Shown here piece by piece: positions 13,263-26,340 of a stretch of DNA of 64,000 bases (the stretch's first letter is position 1; each line of letters begins with the position of its first letter). The notes beneath the pieces are model-generated. The model was not told where the DNA came from and searched no databases. It worked only from the letters and a program-made list of their open reading frames with translations. Both the position numbers and the translations under genes were made by a program. Origin of the DNA: Rhizopus arrhizus (lineage: Eukaryota; Mucoromycota; Mucoromycetes; Mucorales; Rhizopodaceae); the NCBI GenBank assembly GCA_024220505.1, contig JAKZZE010000037.1, forward strand, positions 124,001 through 188,000, read 5' to 3'.

Positions 13263-15004
13263 TTATTTGTGTATGATTTCATCATCAAATTGGGTATATA
13301 TCATTGCAGAGAATGCTTGAAGTTCCTTTATATAAGCAAACGCCTGAACAAAACATTTTTTAGTAAGCAAAAATCCCTTTTTTATCTATATTTTCTCTCT
13401 TACATTAAGATATTCATTTCCAGCAATAACGAGATGTGCTTGTCGACTAATGATGGGTAAAAGTTTTGCAAGTGTAAGTGATTTTCCTTGTTCTATTATC
13501 TGTGCTTCAGCTTGTGAAACTTCTTTTATGCTAGAGACACCTCCTTCTAAATTAGGTAATAAATTGGCAAATGCGTGATGATCAAATACTGCAAATACTT
13601 CATTTAAACAGCTGGAAAGCACTTGTCCAAAGTCAGGGCTATAGATAATTCACGTCAGCAATTTATTGTATGATTTTATTTTAGTTACCTATCAATATAG
13701 TCCTTTGTTTCGTCCAACAGTTTACGTAACGTGATTGTTGATGTCTTATTATAAAGAGCTTGTTTTTCAAACCCTGTTCCATAAAGGACTTCTAATTCTT
13801 CTTCTTCTGTGTCAGGCAACATCCAATTACGGTAGCTTTTTAATAACAATAAAAAGGAGCATTAGAATAAATAAAAACTTGATGTAAAAAATACTGCTTC
13901 TTACTTGACAAGGTTTCCATCTTCATCATATTCAATACGTCGTCTCAACTTTTGTAATAACTCTTCTGCTTCCTTGTGATTCAAGGAACTCTTGAGAGGA
14001 ATACTATATTTTTTTCCATTAGTTATCGTCCGTTTTATAAAAGAAAAGTGGTTACCTAGAAACAATTTCATCTACTGCTTCTTGAACTTGTTTAGCACAT
14101 TCTCTCCATCCACGATGAAGTAACCACCAACTCGTACTAAGAAACATATGCTCTACTTGGGGATCAAGGTATCCTGCATCAGCACGATCACCTTCTTGCT
14201 GTAATCGAATAGTAGGTTCTTCTTTATTCAAGACGGACACAGACCACAAGTAGGTGAATCGTCCCAAGAGATTTAGTTGAATATGACTAAGTAATGTTAA
14301 GAGTGTAATAGAATAGATCGACGTAAATGTACGCACAAAACCTAAGAATAATAATCATTATAAACACGCGATAAACACCCATTATAAGCTTACTTTTTGT
14401 TTTAATGGTTTCCCAAATCAATTGCTTTTGCTTTTTATCCAAAATACCAGGAGGAAAAGGTATACTATTACTATCATCAGAATGAACTGATGTAGACAAA
14501 CTTCCAACACTAGCATCTAAGTTGTTAGGCGTCGTCTTCAAAACCGTCTCTTGATCTTCTTTATTCTCGTCAATTACTATGGGTTCTGTTATTTCCTTTT
14601 CTTCTTTCATCAAAGTGGCAGTTTCTTTTTCTTCTTTCAATTTTTTCTCTACTTTTTCCAAATCTCTAGATTTTTGAAGCTTGGCCCATTCTGCTTCGAT
14701 ATTCATTTCATTTAAAATTTGGTCACTTAAAGTAGGCAAAAGTGATATTACAGTAAAGACACAATCATTTTGATTTTGTTGGAATCGACGCTTCAAGCTA
14801 TAAACTGGGTTATTAAAAGATAATAGGGTTTCTATCTTACTTTTCTTTGGCCAATCTTTCGGTGGTAGCTTTTTCTTGGATGTCTCTAATTTTTGTTGCA
14901 GCATATTTACCAGCAAGGTAACTTCCTCCTGCTATAGCAGCGCTAATAAAAATTCCTTTTTTATGCTTCTTAATATAATTCTTTACAGAAGTAATAACAG
15001 CCAT
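13263..15004 (-). CDS. PEX3: peroxisomal biogenesis factor 3
   Basis: A multi-exon minus-strand gene of roughly 450 codons. The N-terminus MAVITSVKNYIKKHKKG with a following hydrophobic stretch (IFISAAIAGGSYLAGKYA) is the PEX3 membrane anchor. Family blocks follow: RRFQQNQNDCVFTVISLLPTL, TFTSIYSITLLTLLSHIQLNLLGR, STSWWLLHRGW, and the end KELQAFSAMIYTQFDDE. An acidic, low-complexity insert of about 90 residues (KEEKE, ENKEDQE) separates the first blocks and is longer than in yeast PEX3. PEX3 recruits PEX19 to insert peroxisomal membrane proteins. The last exon is about 13330-13263 and ends IIHK followed by TAA. It shares a divergent promoter with CDC48. Confidence 0.93.
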
Positions 15005-15412
15005 TGTTTAAGGGAAAAAAAAAAGATAAAATTCTCATGTGAAAAAAAGATTTGTCAAAGCATTAATTGAATCTCAGTTACAAAATCAATGCAGATAAGT
15101 AAACGTCAAATTGAACTACGCAGTCTAAGGCTATCATATTATCTGATGAATCCAAAGGCTAAATCTATGCCATAGCTTATTGTTCTTCTAAGAAAGCATT
15201 TGAAGACCACATACATGATCTGATTCAAAATATTTTTCCGTGACGTCACATATTCAGTTAAGCAAAGCATTTGCAGGATTAGCCAATCAGAAAGCCCAAA
15301 CTGACGTAAAGGAACCTGTAGAATGCAAAAGTTGGGGGATTACGTGTCAGAATAAAAATGTAATTAAATTTTGCATCCTTTTTTTTTCTTCTTTTTTATA
15401 TTAAATACAAGT
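15005..15412. promoter_or_regulatory. divergent PEX3/CDC48 promoter with CRE-like and CCAAT boxes
   Basis: The 408 bp between the two start codons contain a perfect palindromic TGACGTCA at 15241-15248, a CCAAT box at about 15283 and a second half-palindrome TGACGTA at about 15302. These are known binding sites of bZIP (CREB/ATF, Hac1-like) and HAP/NF-Y factors. Co-regulation of the two genes under stress is inference from layout. Confidence 0.5.
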
Positions 15413-18165
<2,753 letters not shown>

Positions 18166-18513
18166 TCTGTTTTTACATATACTTTGAAATATACATAGTT
18201 TTTTTTTCCCTTTTCTCAAATTTGCAAAATTTTCTATAATAAAACTATCCGTTTTGTCCTACAAACTCTGCATAAAAATAGGTTAGGGTGTGTGTGTAGG
18301 AAAATACTTTTTTTTTCTTTCTTCAATGAGAAATAAACAATTAGCAAGAACGGTACCGTTGGCTTTTCATATCCCACATACAAACAAAAAAGTAAAGATA
18401 GGTATTGCATAACAGTTTGAGTCATCCACTTTATTAAAACAGAAATAGAAAAAGAGGATCATATACCGTTTACAAGAGAAAAATTCAGATCTACATCATT
18501 TTATACATCACTC
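18166..18513. other. intergenic region CDC48-ULP1
   Basis: This holds the CDC48 3' UTR and the ULP1 promoter. It is AT-rich with T-runs. I see no gene or structured RNA in it. Confidence 0.4.
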
Positions 18514-19613
18514 ATGTCACAACCAGAAATAAAAGCATCATCATCAACAATAGAAGGCTACACTAGTAAAGATAACAATGACAATAGCGCAAAAGAGGAT
18601 CTTGATTCTGTCATGGGTTTGTTTGAAAACTTAAAAATTGAACAAAAGACGATGGATGTGTATAAATTAGAGGTATTAATTAAAAAGCATTTTGCAAGAT
18701 CAAACGATCTCACACATTATTTTAGTTATTGAAAATCAAAAAGGATGTTTTAGATGTAATTTTATATATAAACAAAGAAGAAACAACTTCCTTTGTTATT
18801 AATTTTTTACTAGACAATAGCTGAACGAGACATTGAGTATTCCAAATATGACGAACTTTACGAACAAACAAAGATACCAACAGAAAAAGAGATCATTGAG
18901 CCACTGACAGAAGAAGAAAATATGTTAGTGGATAAAGTCTTTAGACCGAGACAATCTGGCATACTTTCGCAAGTCAAAAATGCTACAGTAGAATATAAAG
19001 ATATTTACAAACTACTTCCAGAGACTTGGTTAAATGATGAAATCATTAACTTTTATTTCGAGCTTTTATCAGATCGTGCAAGCAAAGATTCTAGTCTACC
19101 ATCCATACATTGCTTCAATACATTCTTTTGTACAACTTTAAGAGAGCAAGGTTATGCAAAAGTGAGAAGATGGACAAAAAGGGTAAACAATATAAACTTT
19201 TGTTTTTTTCAATGAAATTGAATTATAAATAGGTTGACATCTTTTCAAAAGATATATTATTTGTGCCAATCAACAAATCTTATCATTGGGTTCTTGGTGT
19301 GATTGATATGAAAAACAAAAGAATATCAATTTATGATTCACTACATGGAAAGGATGAATTTACATTAACCCTATTGCTTTCTTATCTTGAAGAGGAGCAT
19401 CTTGATAAAAAGAAAGTCTTGTATGATACAAGTGAATGGATAATAGAGTCACCAAGTAATATACCAGCACAAGGTAATGCGTATGATTGTGGTGTATTTA
19501 CTTGTACCTTTGCCGAAAGAATATCAAGACAAGCGCCACTGGATTTCTCTCAAAAAGACATGAACACAATTCGTCGTAAAATGGTTGTCAACATCTTAAA
19601 TAAAAAAATCTAG
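18514..19613 (+). CDS. ULP1: Ulp1/SENP-family SUMO protease (C48)
   Basis: The start at 18514 gives a Ser/Asn-rich N-terminus (MSQPEIKASSSTIEGY). Two introns follow, near 18675-18815 and 19182-19234. The C-terminal catalytic domain shows the full triad: His in KSYHWVLGVID, Asp in ISIYDSLHG, the oxyanion Gln in IPAQGNAYDCG and the nucleophile Cys in the same DCGVFTC block. TWLNDEIINFYFELL is the conserved substrate-binding start of the domain. The enzyme processes SUMO precursors and removes SUMO from conjugates. At about 320 residues it is shorter than yeast Ulp1, with a reduced N-terminal targeting region. The stop is only 8 bp from that of the convergent mL50 gene, so transcripts must overlap at the 3' ends. 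Confidence 0.95.
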
Positions 19614-19621
19614 CTTTTTAT

Positions 19622-20291
19622 TTATTCTCGAGGGACAAACTTCAAGTTACTTGGTAAAGATTCATTGTTCTTTTCTAAATAGTCATAAACTGTCATATTT
19701 TCAATACTGGTTTCATTCTTTGTAAAAGCTTTTAATACATCTTGTGTTGTCTCTATTTGATTCAGTTCATAGTTGGGAATTTCTTTGCCAATTTGTTTCA
19801 TACTTTCCTTCAAGATCTAATACCGTATGTTAGCACATTTACGAATCACATACACAGCTGTACTTTACATGGAACTTTGTATTCAAATCCTTAAGCGACA
19901 AATCTTTCCAGTTTGTTTCACCAGCATCATTAACATGTTGAAGAACAATAGATTTGATGGTTGACTCGATTTGTTCATGATCTTTTATAGTTTCTTTATT
20001 CTTCCAGCTATACATAGTGGTTAACCACAGTCCATTTATTTCTCTCTTTTTTGCTTACGAAACAAACTCTTCTTTATCTTCATATTTAACATTAAAAGTG
20101 ACTACAGGCTCTTCACTTGTATGTTGGGCAGGGGTAACAGGTATTTCTTCTTTTTTATCGTTATTCTTCGCCCAAGGATTGAACTTTCCAAAAAGTCCAG
20201 AATCACTACCAGCTAACTGAATACTTGAGCTATGAAATCTTGAAAGACCTCTAAATTGAGAAACAATCACTCTTTTTTGGCAAGCAAACAT
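19622..20291 (-). CDS. MRPL50: mitochondrial large-subunit ribosomal protein mL50
   Basis: Three exons on the minus strand. The start at 20291 gives a basic, Ser-rich presequence (MFACQKRVIVSQFRGLSRFH), then LFGKFNPWAKNNDKK. The second exon begins SWKNKETIKDHEQ and the third begins ILKESMKQIGKEIPNY, followed by LNQIETTQDVLKAF and TVYDYLEK. These blocks resemble the mitochondrial mL50 (Ribosomal_L50 domain) family. Both introns (GTAAGC...TATAG and GTAAAG...ATTAG) restore frame. Total length is about 185 residues. The family call is by eye and less certain than the mitochondrial targeting. Confidence 0.75.
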
Positions 20292-20435
20292 AGTTTATAC
20301 GAAAAGAAAAAAAAGAGAGGGAGAAAAAAGAAGCTTTCTCAACCCTTTCAATTTTTTTATTGACTGGTTGTGACTGTCGTCATCATCCATTTTAATTTTC
20401 TTTTTTTTTTTTTGTTTTTCTTTTTCACGCTAATT

Positions 20436-21727
20436 ATGGCAGAAAAAAGAAAGGACACAAGCGCAGGAAGCGCACTTATTAAAAGAACTAAGCCTAATGA
20501 TGAAGAAAACGACAAGTCAGTGCTTACTTTATCAAACCAAAGATCGGGAACACAAAATGCTATTGTTGGCACTGTAAGTAAAAAAATAAAATCGCGTCAT
20601 TGTTTCAAACTAATTATTATGTGTTAGGTTAAACGTACTTCAGCATTAGAAGCGCCTGTCATGCAATTGACTGGACACAGTGTAAAATGGATACATTGTT
20701 AAAGCTTCATCTTATAAACTAAAAGAATATTACAGGGAGAGATTTATTCGTGTGAGTTTGACTCTTCAGGAGAATTGATTGCAAGTGCTGGATTCGATAG
20801 ACAAATATGTAACTATTTTTACTCTATTTGGAGCTAGTACTGACATGTGTTATTTTAGTTTTATGGAATACTTATGGAGAGGTTAAAAATTACGGCATCA
20901 TCAAGGGACATACTAATGCCGTCATGGAAATTCACTGGTCAAGAGATTCTAAACAAATTTTCAGTTGCTCAGCAGATAAATCAGTTGGTATTTTTGATGT
21001 GAAAACAGGAGAGCGAGTACGAAAGTGGAAAGGTCATTCAGCTATTGTCAACAGTTGCCAAGTTGCTCGCAGAGGACCCGAAATTGTTGTATCAGCCTCA
21101 GATGATCATACTGTTAAGGTATGGGATCCTAGATCAAAAGAGGCTGTGAGTACCTTTGAGCATGAATATCAAGCAACCTCTGTCTGCTTTAGTGATGCAG
21201 GCGATATGGTTTATTCAGCCGGTATTGATAATGTAATTAAAGTATGGGATGTACGTAAGAATCAAACTGCATATACATTGGAAGGACACTTGGACACAGT
21301 CACCGGTTTACGCTTAAGCCCTGACGGGTCTAACTTGTTATCTAATTCAATGGATAATACAGGTAATACAAGCACTCACGAATTCCTATGCATTTTAACC
21401 AACGAATATACAATAGTACGCATTTGGGATATCAAGCCATTCGCAGCAAATGATCGTTGTCTTAAGGTATTCGAAGGTGCACCTCATGGATTCGAAAAGA
21501 ATTTGATTAGACCTACTTGGTCAACAGACGGCACACAAATAGCATGTGGATCTGCAGATAGAACAGTTGTCATTTGGCAAGTAGATAGTAAAAAGATTCT
21601 CTATAAACTTCCAGGCCATAAAGGTTGTGTCAATGATGTGGATTGGCATCCTAAGGAACCTATTGTTATGAGCGCAAGCACAGACAAAACACTCTTTTTA
21701 GGTGAAGTTAAACCTACAAGATTATAG
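20436..21727 (+). CDS. SNRNP40: U5 snRNP 40 kDa WD40 protein (SNRNP40/Spf38/Cwf17)
   Basis: The N-terminus MAEKRKDTSAGSALIKRTK is followed, after an intron near 20575, by KRTSALEAPVMQLTGHSGE and a seven-repeat WD40 propeller (SCEFDSSGELIASAGFDR, LLWNTYGEVKNYG, SCSADKSVGIFD, SASDDHTVKVWD, SAGIDNVIKVWD, NSMDNTVRIWDIKPFA, SADRTVVIWQ). RIWDIKPFAANDRC and FEGAPHGFEKNL are particularly diagnostic of SNRNP40. The protein sits in U5 snRNP next to Prp8 and stays in the catalytic spliceosome. An intron near 21361-21417 reads open in frame but should be removed, because it splits the NTVRIWD block. The gene lies upstream of RPS13 in the same direction. Confidence 0.94.
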
Positions 21728-21901
21728 TTCTTTTTCCTTTATGCTCAAGCTTGTGTTTGTATAAATTTATTGTTCCGCTCAAATCAAAGTGGATCTTAGT
21801 GACTGTCGTAGAGAAAAAAATTTTTTTGAACAATAAAACGAAAGCTCAATAAAGAAATTATGAAGTTCTTTCTCTTTTTCTTTTAATTTTACTTAGTCAA
21901 T

Positions 21902-22511
21902 ATGGGTCGTATGCACACTCCTGGTAAGGGTATCTCTAGCAGTGCCCTCCCTTATCGCCGCACTCCTCCTTCTTGGGTCAAGACTACCTCTGAAGAAGTT
22001 GTTGACATGATCTGTAAGAACGCCAAGAAGGGTCTTACTCCCTCTCAAATTGGTGTTATTCTTCGTGATTCTTATGGTATTCCTCAAGTCAGATCCATCA
22101 CTGGTAACAAGGTTCTCCGTATCCTGAAGTCTAGCGGTCTCGCTCCCGAAGTCCCCGAAGATTTGTACCATCTCATCAAGAAGGCCGTCTCTATCCGTAA
22201 GCACTTGGAACGTAACAGAAAGGACAAAGATTCAAAGTATCGTTTGATTCTTATTGAATCTCGTATTCACCGTCTTGCTCGTTACTACAAGACCTCTGGT
22301 CAATTGCCTCCCACCTGGAAATAGTATCCTTTTTTGATTATGTACTAACATTACTTAGAGAGAGAGCGTGTATACATATTTATTGCCTATATTGGACATT
22401 ACTTGGAGTTGCTTTTTTGAAAAAAAAAACTGCTCGGGTAACTGCCCTCCTTAACCCAATTCTTTGTTTTTTTATAGTGAGTCTGCTACTGCCTCTGCTA
22501 TGGTTGCTTAA
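21902..22511 (+). CDS. RPS13: 40S ribosomal protein uS15 (S13)
   Basis: Exon 1 (21902-22323) encodes almost the whole protein: [57 protein letters not shown] and [15 protein letters not shown] to PPTWKY. Without splicing the frame ends at TAG directly after TWK. A 154-nt intron (22324-22477, GTATCC...TTATAG) splits the Tyr codon, and the last exon gives [10 protein letters not shown] followed by TAA, restoring the usual 151-residue length and the conserved C-terminus. uS15 binds the 18S central domain. Strong C-ending codon bias marks high expression. I found no C/D motif inside this intron, but a snoRNA lies 160 bp downstream of the stop. Confidence 0.98.
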
Positions 22512-22670
22512 ACAAGCTGTTTGTCGCATTGATTTTTCCAAGATTATATCTTTTTTCCAGTTATATCAAGAGAATAATAAATCTGTCGATATTTTCATCA
22601 ACAAAATAACTTGGTTTATGTTTACTGAGCAGGTATTTTTTCTGAAAAAAATTTAATATTGAATGAAAAA

Positions 22671-22748
22671 GAGATCCTGTGATGACAACATATCCATTAC
22701 TCTTGATTATTTCATGAGAGTTTTGTATTCACACTGGCTGAGGATCTC
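22671..22748 (+). ncRNA. C/D-box snoRNA, predicted 25S rRNA 2'-O-methylation guide
   Basis: A 7-bp terminal stem (GAGATCC at 22671-22677 with GGATCTC at 22742-22748) encloses a C box GTGATGA (22679-22685) and a D box CTGA (22738-22741). The length of 78 nt is typical. The bases just upstream of the D box (TTTTGTATTCACACTGG) are complementary to the conserved 25S/28S segment CAGUGUGAAUACAAA, quoted from memory. By the D+5 rule the target is the U of CAGU. Imperfect C'/D' boxes may lie in the middle. It sits in the 3' flank of RPS13, possibly in a 3' UTR intron or as an independent gene. Confidence 0.8.
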
Positions 22749-23076
22749 ATTCATTTATTATTTTATTTTTTGAGAAATCAGCTTATGTATTTTTTTGTGT
22801 GTTATTATGTTCTACAAGTCAGTCTCATGACATTGTTTAAATCCTATAATATACAAACATTTTGGATGAATCACAAAATATGGATTAAACAAGTGTACAA
22901 TGAAAATCAGTTTTAAATATGCAATGATTTTACAAGCCACAATTTTATTTGAGTATCGTAAGTACGTATCCTACAACTTTCGAGTAATTTGATTGGCAAA
23001 AAAAAGCGGATAATTTTTTAACCGAATCACTTCGAGAAACTCCATAGTGGTTTTGAAAATTAAAAATTTCAGGTGT
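22749..23076. other. intergenic region between snoRNA and tRNA
   Basis: AT-rich, no open frame of interest and no further snoRNA boxes that I could pair. The last 60 bases form the 5' flank of the tRNA gene. Confidence 0.4.
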
Positions 23077-23149
23077 GACGTTGTAGCGTAATGGATAACG
23101 CATTAGACTTCGAATCTAAAGATTGTGGGTTCGAGTCCCATCAACGTCG
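23077..23149 (+). tRNA. tRNA-Arg (anticodon TCG)
   Basis: A 73-nt cloverleaf can be drawn. The acceptor stem is GACGTTG with CAACGTC and discriminator G. The D arm contains AGCGTAATGGATAACGC. The anticodon stem TTAGA/TCTAA encloses the loop CTTCGAA (anticodon TCG, reading CGA). The T arm is TGGG TTCGAGT CCCA. There is no intron. A and B promoter boxes are internal as usual. No terminal CCA is encoded, as expected in a eukaryote. Confidence 0.95.
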
Positions 23150-23367
23150 TATACTCTTCAAATTGTCCTGTTCATCAATTTTTTTTATACATGGTAGATG
23201 ATCTCTATTTTTTGTAATTTAATAAACTTAAAATCGTATTGTAAAGATGTAGACTTTGATTTTTGAACCGATGTAACGAGAATGATGAAGACATCTACAA
23301 AATTTTGGACAGTGCAACTGACTTTGAAATCGACTTACTTCAGTAATTTAACTGAAATACACAACAA

Positions 23368-23421
23368 CGACACAAGTAAAAATATCGACACAAGTAAAAA
23401 TATTAACTCAAGTAAAAATAT
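23368..23421 (+). repeat. three tandem 18-bp units
   Basis: Three adjacent copies of an 18-bp unit lie here: CGACACAAGTAAAAATAT twice, then TAACTCAAGTAAAAATAT. They sit immediately upstream of the two-box repeat block and may mark its boundary. Confidence 0.85.
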
Positions 23422-23589
23422 CAACCTTATTTCCTTTTCTTTTTTCTCTTTCATTTTTATATAAATATCTCTATATCTTTTATTTCAATTCACTTCAGTT
23501 CACTTAAATTCACTTCTATTCAAAAACCTATTTTTACTTTGAATAAATAGTCTCTTAAAAGACAAAATCTATTTTTCTTATTTTATAAC

Positions 23590-23730
23590 AAACAAGTCGA
23601 ATTCCCTTGAAGCAAATTATCTTCATTGTATCCATTTTATATTTTTATTATATTTCTTTACATTTTACTTTACAAATCAAGTTTGATCCACTTAACAAGA
23701 TCTGGTGGTCACTATATACAAGCAAGCCTA
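23590..23730 (+). repeat. two-box repeat, copy 1
   Basis: Box A at about 23595-23630 (CCCTTGAAGCAAATTATC) and box B at about 23679-23713 (CAAGATCTGGTGGTCACT). Both boxes are close to consensus. Confidence 0.8.
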
Positions 23731-24059
23731 TAATTCAAATTACTTACCCTTATTGGATCTCAATTGACCTAATACTTTATCTCAACAACTTATATCGAAC
23801 CTATCGAAACCCGAAAACATAACGAACCTTACACCGAAGATACTGTAACGCAAATGGTAATAAGGATACACAGAGATTAGCCGAGTCAAGTCAGAAAGAT
23901 AAAAAAAATTAAAAATATAAAAAATGTTAAAAAGATAAAAAAAGTTGAAAATATAAAAAAAGTCAAAAAAATAAGAAAAGCTAAAAAGAAAACAAAAATT
24001 ATTCATATATATATATCCCATCTTTTTGTGAAGAAATTGTTAGTCAGTTTAAATAAATC

Positions 24060-24200
24060 ATATATTTTTACTCAATAATTAACAAACTTTAACAAGAAAG
24101 TCCCTGTTCACTTAAACTTTTTACTCTACTTTAACTTTTATCAAGAAACATCGTATTGATCTTACACATAAGATCTGGTGGTCACTACTTAACAAGCATC
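24060..24200 (+). repeat. two-box repeat, copy 2
   Basis: Box A is degraded (AAAGTCCCTGTTCACTTAAA at about 24095). Box B core AGATCTGGTGGTCACT is intact at 24171-24186. Confidence 0.75.
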
Positions 24201-24444
24201 CGCTTAAATTCTATATTAAACAACAACTTACAAGGCAATCTTAACCTTACAATCAAGCTTTACAAGCAAACTTTACTCTATTAAAACACAAACCTACAAG
24301 CCAACCCTATAAAATAACAATACATAAAAATTAATACAAGGTTGAAAATTGAAAGGTGCATTAAAATCAAAGCATGCTTTAAATTTAAAGCATATTAAAA
24401 ATTCATAAAAACTATAAAAACAGTTATTTTATTTACTTCTGACA

Positions 24445-24660
24445 TACTTTACTAACTTTTTATTCTGAAATAAATATCATTCAAAGCAAATCCCTTTTAT
24501 TATTATTATTTTACTAAATATCAAGAATAAGTCAAGTCCTTTGAAGCCAAATATCTTCATTGTAACCCTATTAAAGCTCACATCAAGCTATTATTAACTT
24601 TATATCAAGACTGATCTACTTTAAAACAAGATCTGGTGGTCACTCCTATCAAGAAAATAC
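24445..24660 (+). repeat. two-box repeat, copy 3 (longest shared segment)
   Basis: Box A at about 24530-24565 (CTTTGAAGCCAAATATCTTC), box B core at 24629-24644. This copy and the one at 48.8 kb also share about 80 bp upstream (AATAAATATCATTCAAAGCA and following), showing the repeat unit is longer than the two boxes. Confidence 0.8.
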
Positions 24661-25159
24661 TCAAATATAACTTTACTTTATATTCAAAACTACTCTAATC
24701 TCTCTATAAATACACAAGGCCTAAATAGAAAACAAGCTATTACAGTATGTTTTGGCCAAAGCCAAATCGTTTAACAAAACAAATTGACCACATGGACTGA
24801 CTTGCTAGATGAGTTTTTTTATTTCATATGATTTGGAAGCATTGTAACACACATCAAAAAGAAGAAATAAAGACAGGATAAAAATATGAATATCAGCGCC
24901 ATCTTATAAATATTTCGATTATTATTACTGTGACGAAACAAGTTACAATATTAGTGCCAATGATGACTGTGCCTTGTAAATCCACTATGGTGGATCAAAT
25001 CTTATTTTCCTTTATCTATAAAGTAGACAAATTTTTATTTTTATTTTACTACACTTCTCTTGACTTATATATTTTAACTTTACTTATCTTAAATATATTT
25101 TATCCAATAAATCAATTATCTTCATCCCTGAATCTTTTGGTATAACACTCTTAAAACAC

Positions 25160-25300
25160 AAACAAGACAAGTCCCTTGAAGCCAATTATCTTCATCGTAA
25201 ACATTCTTAAAAACCCTCGTCAAGTTACCTTATTACAAACAAGTTTGATCTAATTAACAAGATCTGATGGTCATTTACAACAAGCGAATCTAATATCAAT
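25160..25300 (+). repeat. two-box repeat, copy 4
   Basis: Box A at about 25166-25200 (GTCCCTTGAAGCCAATTATC) and box B at about 25240-25290, with two changes in the core (AGATCTGATGGTCATT). Confidence 0.8.
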
Positions 25301-25469
25301 ACTTAATTCAAGTCTTATTTTTATTCAAATTTTATCAATTTTATTCTCTTCCAGAACCGTTAACTCTTACAAGCCATGAAAGAATAAAAATTACATTACC
25401 TTACCTTATCATAATGAATATTCTTTGAATCCAATTATCTCTTTATTTTATTTGTATAAATAGGAAGAA

Positions 25470-25610
25470 TCAATAATCCCTTAAAGCTTATATTTCATTG
25501 TAAATTCCTTTTATATTATCTTTACTTTATCTTTGCCTTTTTATTCAAGTCAAGCTTGATCTATTTAATAAGACCTGGTAGTCACTTACACACAAACCTA
25601 TATCTATATA
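25470..25610 (+). repeat. two-box repeat, copy 5
   Basis: Box A at about 25475-25503 (ATCCCTTAAAGCTTATATTT) and box B at about 25546-25590 (AGACCTGGTAGTCACT). More diverged than copies 1, 3 and 4. Confidence 0.7.
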
Positions 25611-25919
25611 ATTTTACTCTTTTGAATATATTTTATATACAGTTCCTTATTCAAATTTTAATATATTATTTCAACAACTTATCTTAATTCTGAAATATAA
25701 AGATTTCATATGATTTATATCATTTTTTAACTCACTCAACTTGAACTTGATTCTTATTTATTTTAAATAAACATTTCCTTTTTAAATTCTTTGGTTGGAC
25801 TATGAAGTACATGGTTTGCAGCATGATTATTCCTCTTCAAAGTTTCTAACTTACTTACCTTATTACCAAGTAAATATACTTTAAAAATAAATTTTCTCTT
25901 ATTTTATGGATCTTTAACA

Positions 25920-26045
25920 TCAGAAACAGAAAGCCCCTTGAAGGTAATATATTTTATTGTAGACCTTATTTCATTCAAATCAGTTTGACCTACTTCACAA
26001 GATCTAGCCGTCATTTATTACAAGCAAACTTGTATAATTTTACTA
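25920..26045 (+). repeat. two-box repeat, copy 6
   Basis: Box A at about 25928-25962 (AAGCCCCTTGAAGGTAATAT) and box B at about 25981-26034 (AGATCTAGCCGTCATT, then TTACAAGCAAACTT). The last copy before the 3' end of VAC8. Confidence 0.7.
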
Positions 26046-26340
26046 TTGTTTTTGAAATCAAACTCTATTCAAGCCTTTGATCTTACATCAAATCCTTTTA
26101 AAACTACTCTATTTTAAACAACATGCTATTACAAAACAAGCGAATTTTGTATGATTAACTATTTAGTTCTTTAAACTCTAACTTTCTTAGTAGTAATCGA
26201 CAAATTGAATTTATTGTCTTCACCATATATGTTTTGAATTGTGGTAGCCTCAGTATTTCCTTCCATTGCATACAATAAAAAGATAAAATAAGAAATTAAA
26301 TGAATAGTTTTATAATAAAGAAAATAAGTAGGGAACACCG

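Larger units (their letters stand above)
23590..26050 (+). repeat. array of six diverged two-box repeats
   Basis: Six copies of one composite repeat lie in the same orientation, at irregular centre-to-centre spacing of roughly 310-630 bp. Box A reads about AAGTCCCTTGAAGC followed by AATTATCTTCATTGTA. Box B, 40-90 bp later, reads about TTTGATCTACTTAACAAG then ATCTGGTGGTCACT and ACAAGC. Sequence between copies is AT-rich and poorly conserved, with no gene. Frames are broken in every copy, so coding function is unlikely. A seventh copy lies at 48.8 kb inside another element, so this is a dispersed family and not only a local duplication. No match to a known repeat class comes to mind. Confidence 0.8.

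Noticed and set aside
21893..22204. 103-codon minus-strand open frame opposite RPS13
   Set aside because: It is antisense to a complete, conserved ribosomal protein with strong codon bias; the mirror frame is a by-product.
22324..22477. A snoRNA inside the RPS13 intron
   Set aside because: I looked for C and D boxes with a closing stem and found none; the only good candidate lies downstream of the gene.
23607..24021. Open frames in the AT-rich repeat block as genes
   Set aside because: Their translations are low-complexity Phe/Ile/Tyr strings and the frames are not kept between repeat copies.
23590..26050. CRISPR-like array
   Set aside because: The spacing is irregular (310-630 bp), the repeats are long and diverged, and the host is a eukaryote.
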